Origin: Paenibacillus alginolyticus DSM 5050 = NBRC 15375 | GTDB lineage: Bacteria; Bacillota; Bacilli; Paenibacillales; NBRC-103111 | Direction: 5' to 3' | Assembly: GCF_000422905.1 (NCBI RefSeq) | Contig: NZ_KE383948.1 | Coordinates: 172,379 to 217,820, forward strand | Length of the DNA: 45,442 bases | Shown here: in pieces, positions 32,999-42,319 of the stretch | How the letters are laid out: each line of letters starts with the position of its first letter | Numbering within the stretch: position 1 is the first letter of the stretch | Notes under the pieces: generated by a model | What the model was told of the DNA's origin: nothing | The model's input: only the letters and a program-made list of their open reading frames with translations | Database searches by the model: none | Translations under genes and position numbers: made by a program

Positions 32999-35900
32999 AT
33001 GTCACAATTCAAAAAAATCGTTTTGTTATGGTTGGCGATTTTGTTAGTGCTGCCTTTTCAGACCCAATCTTACGCTGCACCTTCAACGTCCTCTAACCTA
33101 AATACTTCCACTGCGGATTCAGTAACAGGCTTTGTACGCCTCAAAAATAAATGGAAAAGCAATTATCTTTATGAAGACTCAAGCGGCATTGTCAGATATG
33201 GATTCACGAATATTACGGACCCCACCTCGCAGTGGCAGATTGAAGCTGTTCCGGGAACGGAAGGTTTCAAACGGCTCAAGAATCGGGCGACAGGTCACTA
33301 CATAACAATAGCAAATGTGGCTAAAAGGAAAGATGCGCTGACAAGTAGGGATATTCAAACAAGTTCAACAATGGATCAGTGGATCATCAAAGATGCAAGC
33401 AGGGTAGGCTATACAACGATTCAAAGCGCTACGAATCCGGGAACGAACCTCTTCATACATGAGGAAGACCAACTGGGCTTTGCCGAAGTCAGCTCGGACA
33501 TAGGCGCAGCCTGGGAAAGTCCGCAATGGATGCTGGAGCCGGCTTCTGAGATGGAGCCAGTTCGTATTCTTAATCAGTATCGGGCAGGTCAATATTTGTT
33601 TGAAAATAAAGACGGTGTGGTCGAGTTTGGTAAAATGCCAACGAACGATCAGACTTCGCATTGGTACGTAGAAATAAAGACCGAAAACAATGGAACACCA
33701 ATCGTTCGATTGAAAAATAGAGCTACGGGTCATTACATTACGCAAGGAACACTATGGGCTCCAATAAAAAGCTTGAATCTCAACAGATCAACAAAAAATG
33801 AGTGGATTATGGCCGCAGGCACGTCATCGAATTGGGTAACTTTTACGAATGTTTACGCTTTAGGCACAGATCGAATAGCCAATGACCCGGATGAGATTGA
33901 CGCTGGAAGCGTTTCTTATGTGCTGAATACACAATTTGACGATACTTCCGCCCGTTCCAATAACTGGTCCAACGCTAGTAAAGATAACGCCCAATGGAAG
34001 TTGGAAATGGCTTCTGATGTTCCTCCAGTTCGTATTGCAGGCTATACAGACCAAACGATTAGCCAAACGTATCTTTACGAAGATCAGGGGACTGTGAAGT
34101 ACGGCTCTTTGGGAGCAGGCAGCGTCACGAATGCAGTCTATCAGTGGTTAGTGGAGGACTATAACGGGAAGAAAAGATTTCGCAACCTTGCAACCGGCAA
34201 TTATGTTTCTATGCAAAACGCTGTGCATGCTTCAGATCCTTTGCAAAGTCTGAATTTACCGTCGAGCTCAACCAGTGACCAATGGATTGTTGCCAATTCT
34301 AATCAGTATGATGATTATGTGACTGTGCAAAGTGCCGTATATTCATCCCATTACATCAACATGAAAGATGGCCAAGGGTTCGCTCAGTCAGCGGCTATTA
34401 ATCCGATGATGGATGCAGCACAGTGGTTGTTTGAGGATCCTTCGGCAGCAGCTGGAGGGGTGCAATATGTGCAAATTCAAAGCGAATGGCAATCGCTCGT
34501 CTTGTACGAGGATGAGCAAGGCAATTTGAAATACGGCAATGCCAAGCAAGACGATCAAAGAGCGCAGTGGCTTATCGAAAAGTATGCAGGTCGAAAGCGG
34601 ATTAAAAATCACGCCACAGGCCATTACATCAACATGCAGGATATGTCTTCAGGACATATCAAGGTTACGAACGTGGAGGATAGCTGGACCAGCGCGATCT
34701 GGGTTATTGAAACTTTGGATGGAGGGGCCAAACTCATTCATAGTGTCAAAGATAGCAACAACGATCCCAATCATCAAACATTCATCCATCTGCAGAACTT
34801 AACGAAGTTCGCAGAATATGGCGAGATCAACCGAAACTGGGGAAGTCCGCACTGGAAGTTCGTGAATGTGACAGACGACTCCGTCAACTATTTTTTACTG
34901 AAAAATAAAGACACGAATACGTATTTATTCGAGGAAAAGAAAGCAAACGAAGAGAACGGTAAAACCAAGTACGGCAATCCGGATGTTACCGACGCAAATG
35001 CGCATTGGTTTATGGAAAGCGCTGGGGGCGGACCGCAATATATCCGTAATCGCGCGACAGGGCATTATATGGCCATGGAAGGCATTGATCCCGCGAACGA
35101 TACCCAAAAGGATCCTCTGAAAAGTATGTTTGTCGATTTAAGCTGGGGGATAGCAAGCCCCAAATGGTATATCGAGGATGCGCAAACGCCAGGGTACAAA
35201 GTGTTCCGAAGCGGTTGGACGGGCGAGCACTATGTCAATGAGAAGGACCATACTGGCTATGCCCAAGCCAACAAGAACGTTGCGGCTCAGGATAGTGCAC
35301 AATTTAAGCTGGAGATAGCACCTAGCCTCCCATTGTCTCTTCCACAAGGCCACATACGGATCAAAAATTCGGCGAACGGCAAGTATTTGTACGAAAACAA
35401 TAAAGGGATCGTCATGTATGGCACACCTGCTGAGAACAATGGATATTCGCAATGGATCATTGAAACAAGCAGCGGTATTCAGCGGCTTAAAAATGTGGCA
35501 ACAGGGCATTACATGGCTATGAATACCGATTACGCTTATATTGAGAGCGTCGAAGCAGCAAACGTTGGCTCTGCTGCACAGTGGGTGATCGAGAGCAACA
35601 CGGGTGGAACCAGCTACTTAATCCGCAGCAACCATTCGAGCTTTAATGACGAGTATGTGAATGTTCAAAATGGCGTCGGTTACCCGGAGCGAGGCTTGTA
35701 TCCGAATTCATTTGGAACGCTGCAATGGATTTTTGAAACAACCACGCAAGAAGCCCAAGTTCCTCCTTCCAATGAAGTTAGAAATTTGAATACGAGCACT
35801 AAGGTATTTGACGATTCTAATTATGTACGAATCTATAATAGAGCTTCAAAGCAATATCTGGTTGAGCAAGCAGGACAAATAAGTTTGGTTAGTGAAGCAC

Positions 35901-38900
35901 AGAACGAATCTGCCCAGTGGCTCTTACAAGATTTTAACGGCCGTAAGCTAATTAAAAATCGGGCTACGGGGCATCTCATCTCAGCAAACAGCCCAGGACA
36001 ATCCATTACGAGCCGTGATGACAATAAAAGCAATTTGCGCAGCCAATGGACGATTGAAGATTACTTGGGTTACAAAAAAATCAGCAGCCCGGCTGGCCCC
36101 ATCCTTTATCTCTATGAAGAAGATGGTACAGCTAAAGCAGGAACAACGAATACCCATCAAGATCATGTGCAATGGATGGTTGAACCTGTTGCGGGAGATG
36201 CCGTCTACGAAGCAGAGAATGCCTTTGTTGCTGGAGGTGCAGCCGTATCGTCCGTGAGTAATAATTTCTCGGGAACAGGCTACATCGATCAGTTTGTAAA
36301 TATTGGCGCAAAAGCGATCTTCGCTGTTAACGCCCAGACAGCGGGCAGCTACAGCGCAACGATTCGTTACTCTAATCCTTCAACAGTTTCAAAGACATTG
36401 AGTCTATATGTGAATGGCTTAACCGTTCAACAGCTCGCCTTTGGAGCGACAGAATCTGGGGATTCGTGGAAGGAGCTAACGGTATCACTGCCGCTCAGAG
36501 CAGGCTATAACTCGGTTTCGCTTGAACTACAAAGTGCCGATAGTGGACATATCGCCATCGATTCTCTTACCGTCCATCATGCGGTGAACAAAGCATATCG
36601 AGGCTCTATCGAACCTTACACGACTTACGAGGCTGAACATGCGGATACGAATGGTTTGATTATCGGACCAACACGTGTGTATCACGAGATGGCTTCTGAA
36701 GCATCTGGCCGACAAGCGGTAAGGCTGGATCAGACGGGACAATACGTGCAGTTTGCCCTCGCCAAGCCTGCAAATTCCATTGTGCTCAGGTATTCCGTTG
36801 CAGACAGTGTTTATGGCGATGGCATCAATACGACTCTTGGCTTATATGTGAATGATATGAAAGTGAAAGACTTACAGCTGACATCCAAATATGCTTGGGA
36901 ATACGGCAACTATCCTTGGTCGAATGATCCTTCACAAGGCAGCGCTCATCGCTTCTTTGATGAAGTCCATGCATTAATCGGCGAAGTGCCTGCGGGAGCC
37001 GTCATCAAGCTGCAAAAGGATGCGGCCAGCACAGCAGATGCTTATATCATTGATTTTGCTGAAATGGAGCAAGCTCCAACCGCGGCCTATGAGCGTCCTG
37101 TTGGTTTTGTTTCAATAACCGAATTTGGCGCTGTACCTGATGATGGGCAGGACGATTCGCAAGCTTTTAAAGATGCTATGGCGGCTGCCAAAGCTCAGCA
37201 TAAGGGCGTATGGTTCCCTGCTGGCACATTTGAGATGAATAATGGCTCGATGTACTTTTTGCTTGACGATATTACAATTCGTGGAGCTGGCATGTGGTAT
37301 ACGACGTTAAAAGGAGCCAAATTTTTCGGTAACGGCAGCCATATTCGCGTCTACGATTTGGCCATTGACGGGGAGCTCAACATTCGCGATGACGCAGCGC
37401 ATACGAACGGATTCGAGGGAGCTTTTGGAACGGGTTCCACCATACAAAGCGTATGGATCGAACATACCAAAACAGCGATGTGGATTGCGCGACCTAAGCA
37501 AGAATTTGGCTTAAACAGCGATAATTTTACCAATGAGTTTTATGTGGCAGGTTTAAGAATGCGCAACTTAATGGCAGATGGGATTAACTTCAGTATTAAT
37601 ACGAAAAACAGCATGGTCGAACAATCCAATGTTAGATACGCAGGTGACGATGGTCTCGCCATGTGGTCTACGTTAACGGAAGGTTACCCATCGGATTATA
37701 CCGAAAATAACACATTCCGCTTCGATACGGTTCAACTGCCGTGGCTAGCAGACAATATGGTCGTTTTCGGAGGAAAAAACAATAAAATGCAAGACAATAT
37801 CCTGACTGATACGATTGGTCTTGGTGGCGGAATCGCGGTATCCACTCGGTTTAGTCCGGTTACGGATTTAGACGGAACTACACGGGTTGAACGCAACACG
37901 CTGATACGGACGGGAAGTCGTGATGCCGGCTTGAACTTGAATTTTGGGGCGATTTGGATCTATGCCGATACCAAACCGATTCATAGTTCGGTGATAGTGA
38001 AAGATAACATAGCACTGGATAGCACCTATCAAGGGGTTTCTATTCAAGGGACTTCACCGCTAAGCAATGTAACTTTTGAAGATATGGTTATTGACGGTGC
38101 AGGTACTTCGGGCTTTGAAATTGCTAGTACGATATCCGGCAGTTTGACTGTTGATAATGTTATCATCCGCAACGCTCGGTTAGGCGATGTAGCCAACAAT
38201 GCCGGGGAAAATGTTTCCATGCTTGAGATTCATGATGGATTTGCGAGCACGAAGAAGCCGACGATACCAAACCCATCAGACCCTGACACAGGTTCATACG
38301 CCAACCCAATGCCAACGACAAGCCCAGGAATAACGAAGCTGGATGATAAGATGTTTGATAATGCGATTGCGGCGAATGAAAAGAAAATAGTTGTAGAAGC
38401 TGATTCGTCGAAAAGCTCCGCATGGGTAGAGATCAGCGGCAGCACTTTACTCAAAGCAGCTAAGCAAATGCCTAAGGCCGAAATCGTGATCAAGTTTCAA
38501 AATGTGAGCTATACATTACCGATCAATATTGAGCTGATTGCAGCAAATAATGATCTCCAGCTCGATTTTGCCAGCAGTATGGTGCTTATCAAGATTGAGA
38601 AGGTCGATTCAACTACGGCTGAAGCTATTATGAAAAATGCGCAAAGTGCGAACATGCAGCTTTTAGATACACCTATTCGGTTTGAAATCCTGCTGCAAGC
38701 CGGAGACAAACAAGACGAGATCAAACATTTTGGGCAAATCTATGTAACCAGAACGATTACCGTTGACGGCATCCTGGATAACAAGTCGACCACGGCCGTT
38801 ATTTACAATCCGGAAACGGGTGAATTTCGTTATGTGCCTGCCATTATTGCCTCTGAAGGCGGCAAAACAAAAGTAACGATTGAAAGCACTAGCAACAGTA

Positions 38901-39496
38901 TCTACACCATTGCCAAAAGTCAAAAAACCTTTGGAGATATCCAGACTCACTGGGCGAAGACAGAGATTGAACTACTTACCTCCAAGCTTATCGTAAATGG
39001 CAGAGCGGATTCGAACTTTGCCCCTGATCAAAACGTTACTAGGGCCGAATTCGCGGCATTGCTTGTACGTTCGTTGGGACTATCCTTGAAAAGCTCAACA
39101 ACAATTAACTTTAAAGATGTTACCGCCAAGGATTGGTATTACAACAGTGTGCTGACGGCAGCTGGATATGGGATCGTGAATGGCTATGACACTGGAACGT
39201 TTGCGCCAGATCAGACCATTACTCGTGAGCAAATGGCCGTGATGGTTGCAAGAGCGATGAAATTGCATACCTCAGATCCAAAGCTATTAACAGGAAATAG
39301 TGCCAGACTATCCCTTTTTGAGGATGCAGGAAGTATTAGCAGCTGGGCTAAGGACGCACTTGAGAAAGTCCTTTCCTATGGTGTTATGCAAGGCAAAGCG
39401 TCAAAGGTGCTAGCGCCAGGGGATCTAGCGACACGCGCAGAATCTGTCGTGGTGCTGCTCCGTACATTACAGGCAATGAATTTGATCAATAAATAG
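32999..39496 (+). CDS. S-layer-anchored GH87-family hydrolase with seven beta-trefoil repeats
   Basis: 2165 aa. Order: signal peptide (~1-27); seven repeats of ~130-150 aa (~42-1062); CBM6/35 (~1066-1195, YEAENAF); CBM35-like UCD domain (~1202-1360); GH87 beta-helix (~1365-1760); a linker and beta-rich domain (~1760-1975); three SLH domains (~1978-2165). Each repeat has a YLYE..YG start, a KN.ATGHYI-type motif and three Gln-Trp-like motifs (QW, HW or close variants), 21 in all. That is the pattern of an R-type lectin-like beta-trefoil. Asp1527 (MADGIN) and Asp1550-Asp1551 (AGDDGL) repeat the spacing of the GH87 catalytic triad. The SLH domains should bind it to the pyruvylated wall polymer. 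GGAGGT is 11 bases before the ATG. The substrate is probably alpha-1,3-glucan, or a mycodextran-type glucan; the trefoil ligand is unknown. Confidence 0.87.
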   Translation: MSQFKKIVLLWLAILLVLPFQTQSYAAPSTSSNLNTSTADSVTGFVRLKNKWKSNYLYEDSSGIVRYGFTNITDPTSQWQIEAVPGTEGFKRLKNRATGHYITIANVAKRKDALTSRDIQTSSTMDQWIIKDASRVGYTTIQSATNPGTNLFIHEEDQLGFAEVSSDIGAAWESPQWMLEPASEMEPVRILNQYRAGQYLFENKDGVVEFGKMPTNDQTSHWYVEIKTENNGTPIVRLKNRATGHYITQGTLWAPIKSLNLNRSTKNEWIMAAGTSSNWVTFTNVYALGTDRIANDPDEIDAGSVSYVLNTQFDDTSARSNNWSNASKDNAQWKLEMASDVPPVRIAGYTDQTISQTYLYEDQGTVKYGSLGAGSVTNAVYQWLVEDYNGKKRFRNLATGNYVSMQNAVHASDPLQSLNLPSSSTSDQWIVANSNQYDDYVTVQSAVYSSHYINMKDGQGFAQSAAINPMMDAAQWLFEDPSAAAGGVQYVQIQSEWQSLVLYEDEQGNLKYGNAKQDDQRAQWLIEKYAGRKRIKNHATGHYINMQDMSSGHIKVTNVEDSWTSAIWVIETLDGGAKLIHSVKDSNNDPNHQTFIHLQNLTKFAEYGEINRNWGSPHWKFVNVTDDSVNYFLLKNKDTNTYLFEEKKANEENGKTKYGNPDVTDANAHWFMESAGGGPQYIRNRATGHYMAMEGIDPANDTQKDPLKSMFVDLSWGIASPKWYIEDAQTPGYKVFRSGWTGEHYVNEKDHTGYAQANKNVAAQDSAQFKLEIAPSLPLSLPQGHIRIKNSANGKYLYENNKGIVMYGTPAENNGYSQWIIETSSGIQRLKNVATGHYMAMNTDYAYIESVEAANVGSAAQWVIESNTGGTSYLIRSNHSSFNDEYVNVQNGVGYPERGLYPNSFGTLQWIFETTTQEAQVPPSNEVRNLNTSTKVFDDSNYVRIYNRASKQYLVEQAGQISLVSEAQNESAQWLLQDFNGRKLIKNRATGHLISANSPGQSITSRDDNKSNLRSQWTIEDYLGYKKISSPAGPILYLYEEDGTAKAGTTNTHQDHVQWMVEPVAGDAVYEAENAFVAGGAAVSSVSNNFSGTGYIDQFVNIGAKAIFAVNAQTAGSYSATIRYSNPSTVSKTLSLYVNGLTVQQLAFGATESGDSWKELTVSLPLRAGYNSVSLELQSADSGHIAIDSLTVHHAVNKAYRGSIEPYTTYEAEHADTNGLIIGPTRVYHEMASEASGRQAVRLDQTGQYVQFALAKPANSIVLRYSVADSVYGDGINTTLGLYVNDMKVKDLQLTSKYAWEYGNYPWSNDPSQGSAHRFFDEVHALIGEVPAGAVIKLQKDAASTADAYIIDFAEMEQAPTAAYERPVGFVSITEFGAVPDDGQDDSQAFKDAMAAAKAQHKGVWFPAGTFEMNNGSMYFLLDDITIRGAGMWYTTLKGAKFFGNGSHIRVYDLAIDGELNIRDDAAHTNGFEGAFGTGSTIQSVWIEHTKTAMWIARPKQEFGLNSDNFTNEFYVAGLRMRNLMADGINFSINTKNSMVEQSNVRYAGDDGLAMWSTLTEGYPSDYTENNTFRFDTVQLPWLADNMVVFGGKNNKMQDNILTDTIGLGGGIAVSTRFSPVTDLDGTTRVERNTLIRTGSRDAGLNLNFGAIWIYADTKPIHSSVIVKDNIALDSTYQGVSIQGTSPLSNVTFEDMVIDGAGTSGFEIASTISGSLTVDNVIIRNARLGDVANNAGENVSMLEIHDGFASTKKPTIPNPSDPDTGSYANPMPTTSPGITKLDDKMFDNAIAANEKKIVVEADSSKSSAWVEISGSTLLKAAKQMPKAEIVIKFQNVSYTLPINIELIAANNDLQLDFASSMVLIKIEKVDSTTAEAIMKNAQSANMQLLDTPIRFEILLQAGDKQDEIKHFGQIYVTRTITVDGILDNKSTTAVIYNPETGEFRYVPAIIASEGGKTKVTIESTSNSIYTIAKSQKTFGDIQTHWAKTEIELLTSKLIVNGRADSNFAPDQNVTRAEFAALLVRSLGLSLKSSTTINFKDVTAKDWYYNSVLTAAGYGIVNGYDTGTFAPDQTITREQMAVMVARAMKLHTSDPKLLTGNSARLSLFEDAGSISSWAKDALEKVLSYGVMQGKASKVLAPGDLATRAESVVVLLRTLQAMNLINK

Positions 39497-39555
39497 CTTA
39501 CCATCTCACGACTAGTCGAAATAAAGCTTATAGAAAATCATCTCATGCTATATAA

Positions 39556-39581
39556 TTAAAAAGGAGCCGTTTAACGGCTCC
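39556..39581 (-). terminator. Rho-independent terminator of the DeoR gene
   Basis: GGAGCCG-TTTAA-CGGCTCC at 39563-39581; on the minus strand it is followed by TTTTTAATT. There is no T-run on the plus side, so it serves the minus strand. Confidence 0.82.
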
Positions 39582-39588
39582 AGGTCTG

Positions 39589-39632
39589 AGGAATAGACGT
39601 CCTGTGCGAAGGGAAACGTCTATTCCTTTCTT
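39589..39632 (+). terminator. Hairpin terminator of the second GH87 gene
   Basis: AGGAATAGACGT pairs perfectly with ACGTCTATTCCT across a 15-base loop, followed by TTCTTATGGTTTT. It lies about 90 bp after the stop codon. Confidence 0.65.
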
Positions 39633-39651
39633 ATGGTTTTACTTCCTTCCA

Positions 39652-40428
39652 TTAGTCTCCTTCACCAACCTTTGCAATGATGACCTTAACTCCTTTACTT
39701 TCAATATCCTCAATAGCTTCAATATTTGCTTCTTCATCTGTAATGAGTATGTCAATTGGTGTAATAGGTACCAGCTTTGCAAAGGCATCTATGCCTAATT
39801 TCTCATGGGGAGCCAAGCAAATTGTTTTCCTCGATATTTCAATGGCACTTCTTCCTAAGCTGGCTACTTCAGGAGTTGCTGTACTAATGCCATTTTTGGA
39901 TATGGCGCCACCCGTAATAAAACAAAGGTCTAACGAGAATTGACGGATAAAATCATAGGCTAAGGAATCTGTTATATTGCCTGAACGCTTTACTTTGCCT
40001 CCGACAAGATAGGTTTCAATGTTTGTCCGCTCTTTCAGATGATCCGCAATTTTAATTGAATTGGTTACAACAGTGAATGGAAATTCGGGGAGATATTTCA
40101 ACATACCATAATGAATACCTGAACCTGAAATAAAAACAGTATCTTTTTCTTGAATAAAAGCGGCAGCTTTCCTTGAAATGGCATTTTGGAGTGGGGTGCC
40201 TTCTCCATAGCGTAGTGATAGATCTGGGGTTGGTGTATTTCTTACTTTTCCAACGGGAACCGCGCCTCCGTGCGTGCGCTTCAGTAATCCCTTTTCCTCC
40301 ATGATCGAAAGGTCTCTTCTAATGGAGTCAATCGACATTTCAAACATATCTGCTAACTCCTTTGCAAGTATTCGTCCGTTCTTATGAAGAAGTCTTAGGA
40401 TTTCCTCTCGTCTTTCTTCAGAAAACAT
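39652..40428 (-). CDS. DeoR/GlpR-family transcriptional regulator
   Basis: Represses sugar or nucleoside genes and is usually released by a phosphorylated sugar. The N-terminal winged helix has REEILRLLHKNG, MSIDSIRRDLSIMEEKG and LKRTHGGAV, the DeoR signature. The DeoRC sensor domain (~75-230) has the phosphosugar-binding FISGSG, VVTNSIKIA, LVGGKVKRSGN and FITGGAI blocks. The frame opens at a TTG; GGAGG lies eight bases before the ATG at 40428, so that start is preferred (258 aa). No sugar operon is adjacent, so its targets are unclear. Palindromic and direct repeats in its own promoter suggest autoregulation. Confidence 0.9.
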   Translation of the reverse strand: MFSEERREEILRLLHKNGRILAKELADMFEMSIDSIRRDLSIMEEKGLLKRTHGGAVPVGKVRNTPTPDLSLRYGEGTPLQNAISRKAAAFIQEKDTVFISGSGIHYGMLKYLPEFPFTVVTNSIKIADHLKERTNIETYLVGGKVKRSGNITDSLAYDFIRQFSLDLCFITGGAISKNGISTATPEVASLGRSAIEISRKTICLAPHEKLGIDAFAKLVPITPIDILITDEEANIEAIEDIESKGVKVIIAKVGEGD

Positions 40429-40452
40429 GGTACCTACCTCCAATCGAAAATT

Positions 40453-40469
40453 TCATCGATTACCGATGA
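40453..40469. promoter_or_regulatory. Inverted repeat downstream of the DeoR promoter
   Basis: TCATCG-ATTAC-CGATGA lies between the minus-strand -10 box and the ribosome-binding site, a typical place for a repressor site. Confidence 0.45.
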
Positions 40470-40476
40470 TAATTCC

Positions 40477-40506
40477 ATTATATTCATGTTTAATCGGTTA
40501 TGTAAA
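40477..40506 (-). promoter_or_regulatory. Promoter of the DeoR gene
   Basis: Minus strand TTTACA (plus 40501-40506), an 18-bp spacer and a perfect TATAAT (plus 40477-40482), about 50 bp before the ATG. Confidence 0.6.
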
Positions 40507-40514
40507 TGATTATT

Positions 40515-40540
40515 TTCATGAATGTTCATGTTTGTTCACG
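40515..40540. repeat. Three TTCATG/TTCACG direct repeats at 10-bp phase
   Basis: TTCATG at 40515, TTCATG at 40525 and TTCACG at 40535, each exactly one helical turn apart, just upstream of the DeoR -35 box. A fourth TTCATG lies in the promoter spacer at 40483. DeoR-family proteins often bind direct repeats. Confidence 0.5.
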
Positions 40541-40672
40541 TTTTAAGGTGGGGGACCAGTAGGATAGCCCATCTACCTTCACGAATCTGGCGTTTCGTTC
40601 TATGAACAAGATTTCTTCTAAAGACGCTTATTAACCTTTTGAGTCAGCCTCCATTTATTTGCCGTTAATCCT

Positions 40673-41614
40673 CTAAACATACTCACCGATGAATTGGGCT
40701 ACTTCACGGTCATACCTCACCGGATCCGAGTGTCGGGCCAGCCCGTGTCCTGCACCAGGTACGATCAATAAATGTTTTGCCGAGGGAGCATGCTTGAACA
40801 ATTCGTAAACCATCTCGGACGGCACGAACAAATCAGCGCCGCCGTGGATGAATAGCATCGGTGTTTTGGATTTTTGGATTTGGTCTATAGCCGAAGCGTC
40901 ACCGAAAAAATACCCGGCTCGAAGTTTGGTTAATAGACTAGTTAAATGAAGCAGCGGAAATACCGGGAGCCGATACATTCTCCTCAACTGGTAAGCCAGT
41001 TGGTCCTTAACAGAACTATAGCCGCAATCCTCTACGATGGCTTTGACGTTGGACGGTAAAGCCTCGCCGCTGGTCATCATTACCGTCGTTCCGCCCATTG
41101 ACACACCGTGAAGGACGATCTTCGATTGTTCACCCGAATGATCGATAACTTTGTTGATCCATTGGACGTAATCTTTGCGTTCAGGCCAACCGAAACCGAT
41201 ATAGTGGCCTTCGCTTCGCCCATGCCCGCGGGCGTCAGGGAGGAGGACATTGAAGCCTAATGTGTCCCTATACATTTGCGCTAGATTGCCCATCTGCATA
41301 GCTTGTCCAGCATATCCGTGAGCGAGAATGACCGTTTTATCCGTCGGTTGATCGGCAGCCATATAGTAAGCATGGAGTTTTAAACCGTCGTTGGACGTTA
41401 TGCTCCATTCTGCAGGCGCTTGCTCAATCCACCAGTTTTCGTTGCCACTAAGCGGATTTTCGACGCTTGTAGTAACAGCTAGATCGGGATTGTTGTTCAA
41501 AAAGCTTTTGTAGGTGCAGGCAATGGCAACACGGTAGAAATAAAAGCTTGCGGAAACGAGGATAAGAAAGATCACTGCCACTAAAGCAGCGATTAACAAC
41601 AAAATCAACAACAA
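40673..41614 (-). CDS. Membrane-anchored alpha/beta hydrolase
   Basis: Serine hydrolase of about 313 aa resembling Bacillus YqkD-type proteins. One N-terminal membrane segment (~1-25) anchors it. ILAHGYAGQ is the oxyanion-hole region, LLPDARGHGRSEG follows, the nucleophile Ser lies in LHGVSMGG, the acid is probably in FIHGGADLFVPSEM and the His is in GAGHGLARH. The substrate is unknown; esters or acyl groups are likely. The N-terminus begins with three TTG codons in a row; AAAGGGTG is closest to ideal spacing before the third (41608), so the start is uncertain by two codons. It lies 47 bp after the Nudix gene with no visible terminator, so the two may be co-transcribed. Confidence 0.85.
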   Translation of the reverse strand: MLLILLLIAALVAVIFLILVSASFYFYRVAIACTYKSFLNNNPDLAVTTSVENPLSGNENWWIEQAPAEWSITSNDGLKLHAYYMAADQPTDKTVILAHGYAGQAMQMGNLAQMYRDTLGFNVLLPDARGHGRSEGHYIGFGWPERKDYVQWINKVIDHSGEQSKIVLHGVSMGGTTVMMTSGEALPSNVKAIVEDCGYSSVKDQLAYQLRRMYRLPVFPLLHLTSLLTKLRAGYFFGDASAIDQIQKSKTPMLFIHGGADLFVPSEMVYELFKHAPSAKHLLIVPGAGHGLARHSDPVRYDREVAQFIGEYV

Positions 41615-41661
41615 ACACCCTTTCTTATTACATGTTACCGAGTTAAATCAGATGAAGTGGA

Positions 41662-42063
41662 TTATGAAAGCAGCTTCATCTCTCTTAATTTATCAAAAAT
41701 GATTTGGCAAACAGGAGATACACGATCCCGGTCCTGATAGGTTAACCAGTCCAATTCTTCTATTTCAGAAGCTGATCTTAGATCTCCGTCAAAATCCCCC
41801 GTATAGCAAGTCATTTTTACTTGCATACCTTCCGATTTACCATGAGCCCCAGCTTCGAACGTTCCAAAATGCAAGACGGTTTCTTGCTTTATGCGAACGG
41901 ATAATTCCTCTTCTATTTCTCGTAAAAGAGTTTCGATATCGGTTTCACCGGGTTCCCTTTTTCCTCCAGGTAGATAATAGATGTCTTTTCCTTTGGAACG
42001 AGCACCTAATATTTGACCATCAACAACGTATATCCATGCAATTTTATCTATGAATGTAGTCAT
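41662..42063 (-). CDS. Nudix hydrolase
   Basis: 133-aa pyrophosphohydrolase of the MutT/Nudix superfamily. The Nudix box spans GGKREPGETDIE and LLREIEEELSV, matching GX5EX7REUXEEXGU except that Ser replaces the final Gly. The metal-binding RE..EE residues are intact. The N-terminal IAWIYVVDGQILGARSKG and YLPGG segments are typical. The target nucleotide or sugar nucleotide cannot be deduced. AAGGGAG precedes the ATG. It probably leads a short operon with the alpha/beta hydrolase. Confidence 0.88.
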   Translation of the reverse strand: MTTFIDKIAWIYVVDGQILGARSKGKDIYYLPGGKREPGETDIETLLREIEEELSVRIKQETVLHFGTFEAGAHGKSEGMQVKMTCYTGDFDGDLRSASEIEELDWLTYQDRDRVSPVCQIIFDKLREMKLLS

Positions 42064-42092
42064 CCCGTACTCCCTTAACTTATTTTTCTGAA

Positions 42093-42122
42093 ATTATAGC
42101 ATAATGGCATACAAGAGTGTAA
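42093..42122 (-). promoter_or_regulatory. Candidate promoter of the Nudix gene
   Basis: Minus strand TTACAC (plus 42117-42122), an 18-bp spacer and a perfect TATAAT (plus 42093-42098). Confidence 0.45.
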
Positions 42123-42156
42123 TCATTGATCAGACTTCTGCTGGGGGCTTTTGATT

Positions 42157-42258
42157 ATGGGAACGGGAGATTATTTTGAAAAAGGAATTCCAAGAGATAA
42201 AACCGAAATAGAATATAGTGCAGGACGGGTAAGGAAATGGACGAATGCACCTGGATAG
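42157..42258 (+). CDS. Possible 33-aa ORF or gene remnant
   Basis: An ATG about nine bases after GGGGG opens a frame of 33 codons ending at TAG. The product is hydrophilic, starts MGTGDYFEKG and ends RKWTNAPG. I recognise no family. Its composition is coding-like, but it may be the stub of a decayed gene. Confidence 0.25.
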   Translation: MGTGDYFEKGIPRDKTEIEYSAGRVRKWTNAPG

Positions 42259-42261
42259 CTA

Positions 42262-42298
42262 AATAAAAAGAAGTCAACCCGTATAAACTGGCTGACCT
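42262..42298 (-). terminator. Terminator of the pentapeptide-repeat gene
   Basis: On the minus strand AGGTCAGCC and GGTTGACTT form nine pairs (two G-U) around a 10-base loop, followed by CTTTTTATTT. It starts 22 bp after the stop codon. Confidence 0.75.
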
Positions 42299-42319
42299 CA
42301 TTATATGCTGCTTTATGCT

